A stretch of 55,329 bases of DNA from Ferroacidibacillus organovorans (GTDB lineage: Bacteria > Bacillota > Bacilli > Alicyclobacillales > SLC66): contig NZ_LSUQ01000013.1 in assembly GCF_001642725.1 (NCBI RefSeq), positions 1 through 55,329 on the forward strand, given 5' to 3'. Shown here piece by piece: positions 25,357-34,018 of the stretch (positions are counted from its first letter, which is position 1; each line of letters begins with the position of its first letter). The position numbers and the translations under genes are program-made. A model generated the notes under the pieces. The model saw nothing but the letters and a program-made list of their open reading frames with translations, ran no database searches and was not told where the DNA came from.

Positions 25357-25455
25357 TGTGTTTGACTCCGAACCAGGAGTGACCGTGAACCCGAACCGGG
25401 CCTTCTTCATATCGTGAGGGAAGGCAATGGCCTAAAACACAGGGCTTGGGAAAGG
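25357..25455 (+). other. Hairpin-rich leader before the peptidase gene
   Basis: Successive potential hairpins: ACTCC/GGAGT, CCCG/CGGG and GGGCCTTC with GGAAGGC, the last ending about 40 bases before the next ATG. It may be a structured 5' leader. It does not match the c-di-AMP or other riboswitch consensus known to me. Confidence 0.35.
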
Positions 25456-25468
25456 GTGCGCGTGGAAA

Positions 25469-26299
25469 ATGTCTGTTTTTCCGTCGATTCGCTTGGGGTC
25501 CACAGGTCACTACGTCCGTCTTTTGCAGGCCGATCTAAACGGTTTGGCGCTCAATTATAACGGATTTGCGCTGGATGGACATTTTGATCAAAAGACGAGT
25601 GACGCGGTCAAGAATTTTCAGGATCGATTTTCTTTGAATCGCGACGGCATCGTCCGAAACAGCACATGGAAAGTTCTCGTGGATAATGTGTTGGCGGTGC
25701 AGCGACTGTTAAAGCAAAATGGGTACCACGCGGGTTACGCGGACGGCTGGTTTGGCGCGACGACGACGGCGGCAGTCATCGCGTTTCAAAAAGCGCACGG
25801 TCTCTATCCTTCGGGGATTGTTGACCCGAGAACGAGACAAGCCCTGTTTCATCCACACGACAAGGATCACTACCAAAATCGGCCGACCTCTGCCTCGCTT
25901 GACTCGCTCAATCCGCACGTGGCGGCGATGGCTAGACGCTTTCTTGAGTTGACACGGGCGAACCACATGGATGTGCGGATCTACACGGCGTTTCGCAGTT
26001 GGGATGATGAAGATCGCCTGTTTGCACAAGGGCGATGGACGCCGGGGCCGATTGTCACAAATGCGCGCGGAGGAGACTCTTACCATAATTGGGGATTGGC
26101 GTTTGACGCGGCGCCGTTTGAAAACGGCGCGATGACGACGGATGTCTCAAAGTTTAGGCTGATGGGTCAGCTTGGCAAGCAGGTGGGATTGCAGTGGGGC
26201 GGCGATTTTAAGAGCATCGTGGATTATCCTCATTTCCAACACACCTTTGGGCTAAATACATGGGATCTTTTGGATGGCGTCCGACCGCCTGGGGAATAG
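25469..26299 (+). CDS. M15-type peptidoglycan peptidase with two PG-binding domains
   Basis: 276 aa. Two N-terminal peptidoglycan-binding_1 repeats (LGSTGHYVRLLQADLN...GHFDQKTSDAVKNFQ at about 9-60, and VQRLLKQNGYHAGYADGWFG...AVIAFQKAHGL at about 72-112). The C-terminal domain has the M15 zinc motifs SYHNWGLAFD and DYPHFQH, as in CwlK/VanY-type L-Ala-D-Glu or D-Ala-D-Ala peptidases. No signal peptide is obvious, as in some phage endolysins and spore-released hydrolases. The position after ssp suggests a spore or wall role; this is inference. Confidence 0.82.
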   Translation: MSVFPSIRLGSTGHYVRLLQADLNGLALNYNGFALDGHFDQKTSDAVKNFQDRFSLNRDGIVRNSTWKVLVDNVLAVQRLLKQNGYHAGYADGWFGATTTAAVIAFQKAHGLYPSGIVDPRTRQALFHPHDKDHYQNRPTSASLDSLNPHVAAMARRFLELTRANHMDVRIYTAFRSWDDEDRLFAQGRWTPGPIVTNARGGDSYHNWGLAFDAAPFENGAMTTDVSKFRLMGQLGKQVGLQWGGDFKSIVDYPHFQHTFGLNTWDLLDGVRPPGE

Positions 26300-26323
26300 G
26301 AGCAAACGGGGTATATCGGCGTG

Positions 26324-26363
26324 GATGCAGCGTCGTCCGGATGGCGCGGGCGGATGCTGCATC
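26324..26363. repeat. Inverted repeat upstream of metK
   Basis: GATGCAGC (26324-26331) and GCTGCATC (26356-26363) are exact complements around a GC-rich 24-nt loop. No T tract follows, so it is not a standard terminator. It may be a weak terminator for the peptidase gene or an operator. Confidence 0.4.
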
Positions 26364-26443
26364 GTCATCGCGTTCCACACGGCCCGCAAACGGGGCTGTA
26401 TTTTGTTCTGGGTAAAATCTGTTCGTTGACACAGATTGTCTCG

Positions 26444-26449
26444 TATAAT
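26444..26449 (+). promoter_or_regulatory. Probable -10 element of the metK promoter
   Basis: TATAAT 40 bases before the metK start. A perfect TTGACA is present but only 12 bp upstream, too close. A weak TTCGTT lies 16 bp upstream. I see no S-box riboswitch in the short leader. Confidence 0.45.
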
Positions 26450-26488
26450 ACAGTTACAGTGTTTGTGCAGAGTCAGGAGGTGTCTTTT

Positions 26489-27682
26489 ATGGCGAAACGC
26501 CGTTTATTTACATCTGAATCCGTAACTGAAGGACATCCCGATAAAATATGCGATCAGATTTCCGATGCGTTGCTTGATGCGTTCTTAAAACAAGATCCAT
26601 ATTCGCGCGTAGCTTGTGAAACTTCTGTGACAACGGGACTCGTCTTGGTGGCGGGTGAGGTGACAACGGAGGGCTACGTGGATATTCCACGCGTTGTTCG
26701 CGAGACGATCCGCAGCCTCGGTTATACGCGCGCCAAGTACGGCTTTGACGCGGATACGTGCGCGGTGATCACGTCGATTGACGAGCAGTCGCCGGATATT
26801 GCGATGGGCGTTAACAAGGCGCTTGAGGCGCGCTCGGGCGAGATGTCTGATGATGACATTGAGGCGATCGGTGCAGGTGATCAGGGGCTGATGTTCGGGT
26901 TTGCGGTCGATGAGACGGAAGAATTGATGCCGTTGCCGATTTCACTGGCTCACAACCTGGCGCGGCGGCTTTCCGAGGTGCGCAAGCAGCGACTGGTGTC
27001 CTACTTGCGCCCGGATGGCAAAACGCAGGTGACGGTGGAGTATGAGGATGACCGTCCAGTTCGCGTCGATACGATTGTCATCTCAACGCAGCACCATCCG
27101 CTGGTGGACAAAGAGACGATTGAGCGGGATCTGAAGCGACTTGTCGTGGAAGAAGTCGTGCCGCGCCATTTGCTTGATGAGAACACGAAGTACTTCATCA
27201 ATCCGACGGGTCGCTTTGTCATCGGCGGACCGCAGGGCGACGCGGGACTCACGGGCCGCAAGATTATCGTTGATACCTATGGCGGCTATGCGCGTCACGG
27301 CGGCGGTGCGTTCTCTGGCAAGGATCCGACGAAGGTTGACCGCTCGGGCGCGTACGCGGCGCGCTATGTCGCGAAAAACATCGTGGCGGCAGGCCTCGCC
27401 CGCAAGTGCGAAGTGCAGATCGCGTATGCGATTGGCGTCGCTCGCCCTGTCTCCATCATGGTAGATACGTTTGGCACGGGTACGCTTGAGGATGAGCAGA
27501 TTGCCGCGCTGGTATCGGAGCACTTTGATCTGCGCCCGGCGGGAATTATTCGCGCGCTCGACTTGCGCCGCCCGATTTATCACCAGACGGCTGCCTACGG
27601 TCACTTTGGCCGCACGGATCTGGATCTACCGTGGGAGCGTACGGATCGCGCTGAAGCTTTGCGGGCGGCAGCGCTGCGCTGA
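26489..27682 (+). CDS. metK: S-adenosylmethionine synthase
   Basis: 397 aa from the ATG at 26489, which has AGGAGG upstream; longer in-frame starts lie before the promoter. It makes SAM from methionine and ATP. Signature motifs are [20 protein letters not shown] (N-terminal His), [10 protein letters not shown] and [16 protein letters not shown]. The length and domain order are standard for MetK. It is monocistronic between its promoter and the terminator at 27816. Confidence 0.97.
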   Translation: MAKRRLFTSESVTEGHPDKICDQISDALLDAFLKQDPYSRVACETSVTTGLVLVAGEVTTEGYVDIPRVVRETIRSLGYTRAKYGFDADTCAVITSIDEQSPDIAMGVNKALEARSGEMSDDDIEAIGAGDQGLMFGFAVDETEELMPLPISLAHNLARRLSEVRKQRLVSYLRPDGKTQVTVEYEDDRPVRVDTIVISTQHHPLVDKETIERDLKRLVVEEVVPRHLLDENTKYFINPTGRFVIGGPQGDAGLTGRKIIVDTYGGYARHGGGAFSGKDPTKVDRSGAYAARYVAKNIVAAGLARKCEVQIAYAIGVARPVSIMVDTFGTGTLEDEQIAALVSEHFDLRPAGIIRALDLRRPIYHQTAAYGHFGRTDLDLPWERTDRAEALRAAALR

Positions 27683-27815
27683 GTGGTTGATGCCGCTGCG
27701 TGCATCGCTGAGTGATGGGTGACATCGCATAGTTCTCTACGCATAAGTTTCTGGGTACCCCCAAAAATAAACTGGATGGTACGAAACCTAATGGTGAAAA
27801 ACCCTAACCCCTATG

Positions 27816-27842
27816 GCGCCGCGAAAGCGGCGTTTTTTTTTG
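27816..27842 (+). terminator. Intrinsic terminator of metK
   Basis: GCGCCGC-GAAA-GCGGCG, a GNRA-capped stem, followed by a run of nine or more T. Confidence 0.92.
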
Positions 27843-28023
27843 TTTGAAGATGTTTGCTTGAAGATGACTGTCGCGATAAGACTGGGTCAGAGACTGAGAG
27901 GGGAGGTGCACTATCGCCAACTGTCTACCATCATCTGCCTATCGGGACAGATGTGTAACCGCTAATCGCTCCTCAGCATACTGTGAAACCCAAGTGCGAG
28001 AAAGCGATGGGAGGACGTTATGT
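27843..28023. other. Intergenic region, no gene seen
   Basis: About 180 bases after the metK terminator hold the presumed promoter of the next gene. I see no clear -35/-10 pair and no coding frame. Confidence 0.4.
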
Positions 28024-28455
28024 ATGATCGATGCGTTGATCATTTATGGCCTCGCGTTCTATGGCGCGATTTTGCTGATATGGCAACTCTTGCACCGTTT
28101 AAGTCACAGGGTCGATGGGTGTCACGCGCAGGTTATTGTGGTGGTCGAACACGCGCATTTATGGGTGGAATGGTTCATTCGAACGCTATCGCTTCAGTGT
28201 TTTGCGCTTGGGAGAAATGCGTCGGAAGTCGTGCTTATTGATTTGGACGGTATGGGGGAGACGGCGCAAATCATTGAACGCATGCAATCCTCATTTCCAT
28301 TCATCACATACGTTCCCAGTTCGCGGAATCGCCGTTGGAGCGATATTCTTTCAATCCTTGAGACGGCGAAACAGACACAGGCGCTTTTACTGGAAGTTCA
28401 CACAAAGGATGAGATTCAGCAGGCGGTGCAGATGATTAGTCGCGTCGTGAAGTAA
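28024..28455 (+). CDS. Hypothetical single-TM protein
   Basis: About 143 aa. The ATG at 28024 has GGGAGG 9 bases upstream; a GTG at 27994 would precede the ribosome site. One N-terminal hydrophobic helix (LIIYGLAFYGAILLIWQLL) is followed by a soluble alpha/beta domain (QVIVVVEHAHLWVEWFIRTL, EVVLIDLDGMGETAQIIERM). The pattern of strands and helices recalls a Rossmann-like or thioredoxin-like fold, but no motif is recognised. It precedes the diguanylate cyclase gene by 240 bp. Confidence 0.5.
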   Translation: MIDALIIYGLAFYGAILLIWQLLHRLSHRVDGCHAQVIVVVEHAHLWVEWFIRTLSLQCFALGRNASEVVLIDLDGMGETAQIIERMQSSFPFITYVPSSRNRRWSDILSILETAKQTQALLLEVHTKDEIQQAVQMISRVVK

Positions 28456-28518
28456 GCGCCTGGAGATCATTTGCGCGTGGAAGAGCGAGCTTGCGGCAAT
28501 GGGTGCACGATGGCAAAC

Positions 28519-28560
28519 CTGAACGCGATGCGTGAAAGAATCACGCGCGATAAGATTCAG
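28519..28560 (+). other. Long hairpin before the diguanylate cyclase gene
   Basis: GCGTGA-AAGAA-TCACGC is a perfect hairpin (28530-28546), extended by CGC/GCG with a bulge and closed by CTGAA/TTCAG. No T tract follows. It may terminate or stabilise the upstream transcript. Confidence 0.45.
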
Positions 28561-28591
28561 ATAAAATATTGGAATTCTTTGCCGTTGAGAC

Positions 28592-28620
28592 TTGCCAGAT
28601 TGTAAAAAACAGGTTAATCT
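28592..28620 (+). promoter_or_regulatory. Candidate promoter of the diguanylate cyclase gene
   Basis: TTGCCA (28592-28597) and TAATCT (28615-28620) with a 17-bp spacer. The -10 lies inside a 16-bp sequence that recurs upstream of the XRE-TPR regulator gene. The leader of about 70 nt contains CCTAGG-N8-CCTAGG. Confidence 0.45.
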
Positions 28621-28622
28621 TC
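28607..28622. promoter_or_regulatory. 16-bp sequence shared with the regulator's upstream region
   Basis: AAACAGGTTAATCTTC, identical to 33129-33144. It overlaps the predicted -10 of the GGDEF gene. A possible operator; about 0.35 such chance matches are expected in a window of this size, so the evidence rests on location. Confidence 0.3.
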
Positions 28623-28693
28623 TAGTATTCTTACTAAGCTAAACATCCTAGGACAAGACTCCTAGGTTTCCTCGACCATGAGGAGGAACACTG

Positions 28694-30424
28694 TTGAATA
28701 ACGAAGTTGGTACCAGATACCGAGTTTGTCTCGCGTTGATGGTGGCCGTGGCCTCTCTCCTCTTTATTTACAACATGATGACAGCTCCGGTCAATTCTCC
28801 ACACGAAGGCAATGGACTGCTTTTGCTCGCCTATGTGACACTCCTGTTATTTACGTGGCTCTTTCCCGTTCGACTCGGTGAACAATCGATCAATGTCTCC
28901 CTTGGAATTATTGTGCCGCTGTATCTTCAGTTTGGCGTGGTACCGACGGTGATTGTTGTGAATGTCGCCTGGTTTCTGAGCCATCTCGTCATGAACCGGC
29001 AGGTGCGCTCTCATCGCTTGATTGCGAATTTGAGCATGATGTCACTCATGGCGATGTTTTCTGATCTCGGATTTCGACTTGCGGCTGGATTCGGGCCACC
29101 TATTTCGTGGTCTGTCTCTCCGCTCAGCTATGCGACTCCGATTATCGTGTTTATGAGTGTCCACTTCCTGTCAAACTATCTGATTACACTTATCTTGGAA
29201 GCGGTGCGAACGGATGGAAAAGTCGGCGCCTGGAGTATGGGCGTGCTGTGGGATCTTACTGCCTTGGGGATTGAATCACTGATTGTCATCCTTTTGGTTA
29301 GCCTGCAACACGCGCTTGGCCCCATTGCCCTTTTGTATACGGTGCTACCCTATATCGCCTTGATCTATATCTTTCGGCTGTATTCCAATCTGGTGATTGC
29401 AAATCGACAACTCTCTCTGATTAGTGACCTTACCATAAAGTTAAACAAGGACTTGAATGAAGAAGAAATGTTGGATACGCTGCTCAAAGGTGTCATGGAT
29501 CTTGTTGTCGCATCTGCGAGTTTCGTCTTTGCACCACACGACAATGGATACTTGACTCCGATCGTGGTGAGAGGTTCGTCCGCAGAGATGGAGAATCAAA
29601 TGCGGGATGTGACCTATCTTGGGGCAGACCCGAAGCGATTGCCTGACGCATCGAATTGGCTGCGAACTACGGCGGATGCCTCCCTTGTGTATCGCGAACC
29701 TGTGCACCCTGCGTTGCGCGCAAATTCTGTGCTGAGCGTTCCGATTCAGCATGATGAGTGCATGCTCGGTATGCTTGTCGTGACACACGCAGAACGCATC
29801 CACTACTCAACGCGCGATCGCGAGATGCTTCAAATTCTTGCGAATCAGGCGGCGATCGGATGGCTCAATGCGCAGCGCCTCAAACGCTCTGAGCAGCAAA
29901 CCGTTATTGATGAATTGACAGGGTTGTTTAATTATCGCTATTTTGAAACCATGCTCCCTGTGTTGTGTAGGCGTGCAGATGAGAAAAAGGAATCCTTGAC
30001 GCTCCTCGTCCTTGATTTGGATAAATTCAAATCAATCAATGACGAGTATGGTCATCTCCCTGGAAACGAAGTGTTAAAAGCAGTTGCGCAGATCATTCGC
30101 GAACAAGTGCGTGACGGGGATGTCGTATGCCGCTATGGTGGAGAAGAATTCACGGTAATTCTACCCGGCGCAAACTCTGAAGTTGGCATGTACATCGCTG
30201 AACGTCTGAGACAATCGATCGCTTCGACGAAAATTTTGATCCCGCCTCAGGGGAACACGGTGATGTTCCCACTCAGCGTTACAGTCAGTATCGGTGCGGC
30301 TACCTATCCCGATACGGCGGATGTACCGCAGAGTTTGCTTCGAAATGCGGATCGAGCCATGTACGTTGGTTCGAAGCAGCGTGGAAGAAACCGTGTGGCA
30401 CTCTATGGTACACATGACGCATAA
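28694..30424 (+). CDS. Membrane diguanylate cyclase (TM-GAF-GGDEF)
   Basis: 576 aa from a TTG preceded by AGGAGGAAC. Residues 1-230 hold about six or seven hydrophobic segments, a probable sensory membrane domain. A GAF-like region follows (about 250-390). The C-terminal GGDEF domain has LTGLFNYRYFE, DKFKSINDEYGH and the active-site loop YGGEEF. RDGD lies exactly five residues before GGEEF, so the RxxD inhibitory I-site is intact. The enzyme should make c-di-GMP from two GTP and be product-inhibited. No EAL or HD-GYP partner is in the window. It could affect motility genes further along, but that is speculation. Confidence 0.88.
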   Translation: MNNEVGTRYRVCLALMVAVASLLFIYNMMTAPVNSPHEGNGLLLLAYVTLLLFTWLFPVRLGEQSINVSLGIIVPLYLQFGVVPTVIVVNVAWFLSHLVMNRQVRSHRLIANLSMMSLMAMFSDLGFRLAAGFGPPISWSVSPLSYATPIIVFMSVHFLSNYLITLILEAVRTDGKVGAWSMGVLWDLTALGIESLIVILLVSLQHALGPIALLYTVLPYIALIYIFRLYSNLVIANRQLSLISDLTIKLNKDLNEEEMLDTLLKGVMDLVVASASFVFAPHDNGYLTPIVVRGSSAEMENQMRDVTYLGADPKRLPDASNWLRTTADASLVYREPVHPALRANSVLSVPIQHDECMLGMLVVTHAERIHYSTRDREMLQILANQAAIGWLNAQRLKRSEQQTVIDELTGLFNYRYFETMLPVLCRRADEKKESLTLLVLDLDKFKSINDEYGHLPGNEVLKAVAQIIREQVRDGDVVCRYGGEEFTVILPGANSEVGMYIAERLRQSIASTKILIPPQGNTVMFPLSVTVSIGAATYPDTADVPQSLLRNADRAMYVGSKQRGRNRVALYGTHDA

Positions 30425-30490
30425 AGATTGTGCACTGCGTTCTTTTTGGGTATGTTAGATCTTTGAAATGTTAAGTGATGGAGGTTTTTT

Positions 30491-31840
30491 GTGTTTTCTA
30501 CATTTTATGAGTCTGTCGCCTATCTCTATCAATCCTACAATGATGCAAAAAAAAAATTCGTTTTTGGCTATGACCGCGAAACGCGTACACCTCACTATAC
30601 GAGAATCCTTCTTGATTCGATCGGCGCGCCTGATCAGCACACGAAAACGATTAAGATCACCGGAAGTAAAGGAAAGGGGACGACGTCGCGCTTTACTGCC
30701 CGTCTCCTTCAATCGCAAGGTAATAAGGTGGGCCTTTTTACGAGCCCGCACATGGTCGACTTTACGGAGCGAATTCGAATTGACGGCAAGGCGATTTCAG
30801 AGGATGATTTCATGGCCATTTTGTCGGATCTTGTTCCGGCGATTGAGCAGATTCGCCGTGAACTTCCTGACCATGCATATCTTGGACCTGTCGGCATATT
30901 AGCCGTCGTCGCGGCGCGTTATTTCTATTTAAATGATACTGACGTTAATGTGTTTGAACTTGGTCGCGGTGCACGTCACGACGATGTGAATCAAGTGCGG
31001 GGAGACATGGCGATTCTTACTCCGATTCGCCTTGAGCACAAGGAGCAGTTAGGTCCAACGCTAAACGATGTGGTATGGGAAAAGGCAGGAATTATCCAAG
31101 CAGGCGCAAGTGCGATTGTATCTGCGTCGCAACTTCCAGAAGTTACGGTGCTTCTCAAGCAACAGGCAGAGGCGCAGGGCGTGCCCCTCTTTTCACGCGG
31201 TATTGATTTTCACACAGACATTCTGTCCTCTTCTATTGCGGGGTCGCACATTCGCTATTGGTCTAAACGCGGTGTTTCGTCTGACTTTGAACTCACGATG
31301 CCTGGAGAACACGCGATTGAGAATGCGTCTGTTGCCATGTTTGCTGTCGAGCTGTTTTTAAAAGGCGAGTTGCGCAATGAATCTTGGCGCAACGCAATGC
31401 GAGAGGTGAGCGTCCCGGGACGCGCGCAGTGGTTGCCTGGGACATCGGAGGGAAGGCCTGCGGTGCTGCTCGACGGAACGATTCATCGCGACAGTGCCCG
31501 AGAAATCGTGCGTTTAGCCAAATCAGCTTTCGCATCCCGCGTCGGCGTCATACTCGCCGTCCCTGAAGATAAGGACTACGAAGGTGTCATTGAGGCATTC
31601 GCGGAGATTGCTTCTTTCTTTATCATCACGCGCGCCGCAAATCCGCATCTGGTATTCTCCCCCAACGCAAGCGCGTATGCCCGACAATACCGAACGACAC
31701 TTGAATGCGCTACGCTTGCTGAGAGCGTACATGCAGCGTGTCAGACATTGGGCACACGAGATTTATTAATCATTGCAGGTACGCAGTCACTCATCGGCGA
31801 TGCGTTGCAGTTCTTCTCTATTCAGACGAGGGATGCATAG
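30491..31840 (+). CDS. FolC-like Mur ligase, divergent
   Basis: 449 aa, GTG start with GGAGG upstream. The P-loop region is TGSKGKGTTSRFTARLLQ, where FolC has GTNGKGS. FTSPHMVDFTERIRIDG is the second folylpolyglutamate/dihydrofolate synthase signature. PIRLEHKEQLGPTLNDVVWE-KAGII replaces the usual D-H-T by E-H-K, and the C-terminal LDGAHN motif is LDGTIHRDSA. ATP binding seems kept, while the substrate and acidic catalytic positions differ. It may ligate something other than folate. It is convergent with the XRE-TPR regulator, with an 19-bp overlap at the 3' ends. Confidence 0.72.
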   Translation: MFSTFYESVAYLYQSYNDAKKKFVFGYDRETRTPHYTRILLDSIGAPDQHTKTIKITGSKGKGTTSRFTARLLQSQGNKVGLFTSPHMVDFTERIRIDGKAISEDDFMAILSDLVPAIEQIRRELPDHAYLGPVGILAVVAARYFYLNDTDVNVFELGRGARHDDVNQVRGDMAILTPIRLEHKEQLGPTLNDVVWEKAGIIQAGASAIVSASQLPEVTVLLKQQAEAQGVPLFSRGIDFHTDILSSSIAGSHIRYWSKRGVSSDFELTMPGEHAIENASVAMFAVELFLKGELRNESWRNAMREVSVPGRAQWLPGTSEGRPAVLLDGTIHRDSAREIVRLAKSAFASRVGVILAVPEDKDYEGVIEAFAEIASFFIITRAANPHLVFSPNASAYARQYRTTLECATLAESVHAACQTLGTRDLLIIAGTQSLIGDALQFFSIQTRDA

Positions 31841-33093
31841 CGGCGAATAGACGCGATCAGTTCTTCGATCTCTTCGACGGCGTCTGTTGCGCGTAGCGTT
31901 TCAATGAGTAGTTCAGAAGTTTTCGCCATGTCATCGTACCGTCTAAGCGTTTGTTGTTCTTGAAAGGCGGCTTTTAAAACCGTTTTTCGCAGCGGATCTT
32001 GAATGGGCTTTTCCTGAACCCATCTCACTAAGTGGTCTGCGCGCTCTGCGTATGCATCGGGCCACAACTCGTACGTGTCAAGCGTATTTTGTATGGCAAT
32101 CGCGACGCCTTCGCCAAACGTCTCCTGCCAAAGTGCTTCAAGCAGCGCGTAGCTCAATTGCTGTTGCGGCGTACCTGCGAGTTCCAATTGGTGTTTTGCG
32201 AGTGTCATGAAGGTCTCGCTTTGTTCAAGGTTGCGGTTTTGAATCGAAGTCCTGGCAGCGTGGATGGTGGCGTCGAGGGACAAGGCAATCCACGCTCGCG
32301 CATCCAGTCGGCTTTTGAGGTGAGCCATCTGCTGAAACTTCGCGGATTCTGCTGAATAAGGTTCTGCGCGCCACGCAGCGAGTGAGTCTTGTAGCATTTT
32401 GTCTGCGTAGGTTGTAAAGCTTGGGTGTGCCGGAAACGGGCTTTCGCGAATGAATGCAGAATCGTCTGTGCGAGATGATGCAGACGCTTTTGGCAACACT
32501 CCTGGTTCAATCGATGAGAGCAACACGTCTACCTCAGACTGTAGAATTCCCTGAGAAAGCTGCAGTTCCTCACTCACATAGCGTGTTTTGCGATACAAGT
32601 AGGCGGCCGTATCCTGATCTTGCAGGATCATGTGTAAGTCACCGATCTTTTTTAGAATCTCCGGCAGAAGTTCAACGTGATACTCTTTTGCGAGTGAGAG
32701 GGCAGTATGGTATCGGGCGTAGGCTTGTTCCAATTGGCGATTTGTCTCAGCGATCTGCCCGAGGAGAAAGTGGACGGCTGCAACGTTTGGAATATCACTT
32801 CCCAACTTGCTTAAAACTTCTTTTGCATCGGTGACGCGTCCGAGTGCCAGACATAACGCTGCAATTTCAATTCCCTGCGTGCGCGTTGCATCCTCACCTT
32901 GTGTAACCTCGTCCAATTCACCGACTGCGTCGAGCCGCTCCGCAATCTTTTTAAGGAGGGCAGAAGAAGGTTGCGCTTTTCCCGCCTCGATTTGGCTAAT
33001 CATACTCGGGGTGACAATGTCTTTTGCCAATTGCGTCTGCGTCATGCCGCGCATCAATCGCAACTCGCGAATACGTTGACCAATCGAAGTCAT
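31822..33093 (-). CDS. XRE-family regulator with TPR domain (RRNPP-like)
   Basis: About 423 aa. The ATG at 33093 has GAGGGA 6 bases upstream; the frame opens at 33111. Residues 1-60 form an HTH (IGQRIRELRLMRGMTQTQLA, PSMISQIEAGKAQPS). The rest is a helical TPR array (GRVTDAKEVLSKLG, LEQAYARYHTALSLA, ILKKIGDLHMILQ). The layout matches Rgg/PlcR/NprR-type regulators, which bind signalling peptides. No small exported peptide gene is evident next to it, so the ligand is unknown. The 16-bp sequence at 33129-33144 lies 36 bases before its start and may be its operator. Confidence 0.78.
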   Translation of the reverse strand: MTSIGQRIRELRLMRGMTQTQLAKDIVTPSMISQIEAGKAQPSSALLKKIAERLDAVGELDEVTQGEDATRTQGIEIAALCLALGRVTDAKEVLSKLGSDIPNVAAVHFLLGQIAETNRQLEQAYARYHTALSLAKEYHVELLPEILKKIGDLHMILQDQDTAAYLYRKTRYVSEELQLSQGILQSEVDVLLSSIEPGVLPKASASSRTDDSAFIRESPFPAHPSFTTYADKMLQDSLAAWRAEPYSAESAKFQQMAHLKSRLDARAWIALSLDATIHAARTSIQNRNLEQSETFMTLAKHQLELAGTPQQQLSYALLEALWQETFGEGVAIAIQNTLDTYELWPDAYAERADHLVRWVQEKPIQDPLRKTVLKAAFQEQQTLRRYDDMAKTSELLIETLRATDAVEEIEELIASIRRYASLV

Positions 33094-33128
33094 GATCCGT
33101 CCCTCATTCATTTTAGTTTATGATATAG

Positions 33129-33144
33129 AAACAGGTTAATCTTC
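33129..33144. promoter_or_regulatory. 16-bp sequence shared with the GGDEF promoter region
   Basis: AAACAGGTTAATCTTC occurs here just upstream of the minus-strand regulator gene, and again at 28607-28622. A candidate autoregulatory operator; not tested. Confidence 0.3.
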
Positions 33145-33302
33145 CATGCAGAAAGTTGCAAGGGGATGTTACTTATTATTTTGGAGATTTACTTTTGTCA
33201 CATGTGACACTCAGACTATTGGATGCACGTTCTTGATTTGATTCGAGTTCAAATTTAGAGATAATGGAATCGTGGCATCGCAACATGAATCTTTACAACA
33301 AC

Positions 33303-33331
33303 TTGACAAAAAATAAATCATATCGTGATAG
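33303..33331 (+). promoter_or_regulatory. Probable phoU promoter
   Basis: A perfect -35 TTGACA (33303-33308) followed after 17 bp by TGATAG, a weak -10. It lies about 30 bases before the ATG. No obvious PHO-box repeats were seen. Confidence 0.45.
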
Positions 33332-33357
33332 GATGAAAACAGCAGGAGGGGTTTAAG

Positions 33358-34017
33358 ATGGAACCGCGACGACAATTTCATCAGGACTTAGAAACCCTCC
33401 AGCAAGATTTGCTTCGCATGGGCGCATTGGTTGAAGAATCAATTTATAAAGCCGTGCGCGCTCTCACGGATCAGGATCCAAAACTTGCTGAAGAAGTTCT
33501 CGAAGGCGATGATCAGATCGACCGCATGGAGATCGAGATTGAGACGCGGTCGCTACGCTTGATTGCGCTTCAGCAGCCGATGGCTGGAGATTTGCGCATT
33601 TTGGGGACCGTCTTGAAAGCGGTCACCGATCTTGAGCGTATGGCAGATCACTCGGTCGATATCGCCAAAGTGGCTCTGCGGGTCAACCGGCAACCGTGGG
33701 TAAAACCGCTGATTGACATACCGCGCATGGCGAATATCGTTCAGGGCATGGTGAGAGACGGCCTGAATGCGTATATTCGCCGCGATGTTCAGATGGCGGA
33801 AACGCTCGCGACACGCGATGACGAGGTTGACGGATTGTACGGACAGATTTTTCGTGAACTGCTCGTGCTCATGCTGTCGACGCCTACGTCTGTGGAGCAG
33901 GCGACGCAGCTTTTGATGGTCGCGCAGTTTCTTGAGCGCATCGGCGATCACGCCACAAATATCGGCGAGTGGGTTATCTACATGGTCGACGGGGTGCGCC
34001 GCGACCTGAACGTTTAA
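33358..34017 (+). CDS. phoU: PhoU phosphate-signalling regulator
   Basis: 219 aa, the normal size. Two three-helix PhoU domains carry the metal-binding motifs, in LKAVTDLERMADHSVDIAK and LMVAQFLERIGDHATNIGEW. PhoU damps PhoR signalling and phosphate uptake. AGGAGGGG precedes the ATG. pstSCAB is not adjacent, but phoP and phoR lie 2.3 kb downstream on the same strand, so this may be a Pho regulatory cluster interrupted by recD2. The stop is 1 bp before the recD2 start. Confidence 0.94.
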   Translation: MEPRRQFHQDLETLQQDLLRMGALVEESIYKAVRALTDQDPKLAEEVLEGDDQIDRMEIEIETRSLRLIALQQPMAGDLRILGTVLKAVTDLERMADHSVDIAKVALRVNRQPWVKPLIDIPRMANIVQGMVRDGLNAYIRRDVQMAETLATRDDEVDGLYGQIFRELLVLMLSTPTSVEQATQLLMVAQFLERIGDHATNIGEWVIYMVDGVRRDLNV

Positions 34018-34018
34018 G

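Noticed and set aside
26300-26488. S-box (SAM) riboswitch before metK
   Set aside because: The leader from the -10 element is only about 30 nt, and no S-box core is visible upstream.
28500-28560. c-di-GMP-I riboswitch upstream of the GGDEF gene
   Set aside because: GCAC-GAT-GGCAAACC resembles the 5' core of this riboswitch, but the second half (GG-ACGCAAAGC) and the tetraloop receptor arrangement are missing, and the likely promoter of the gene is downstream of it.
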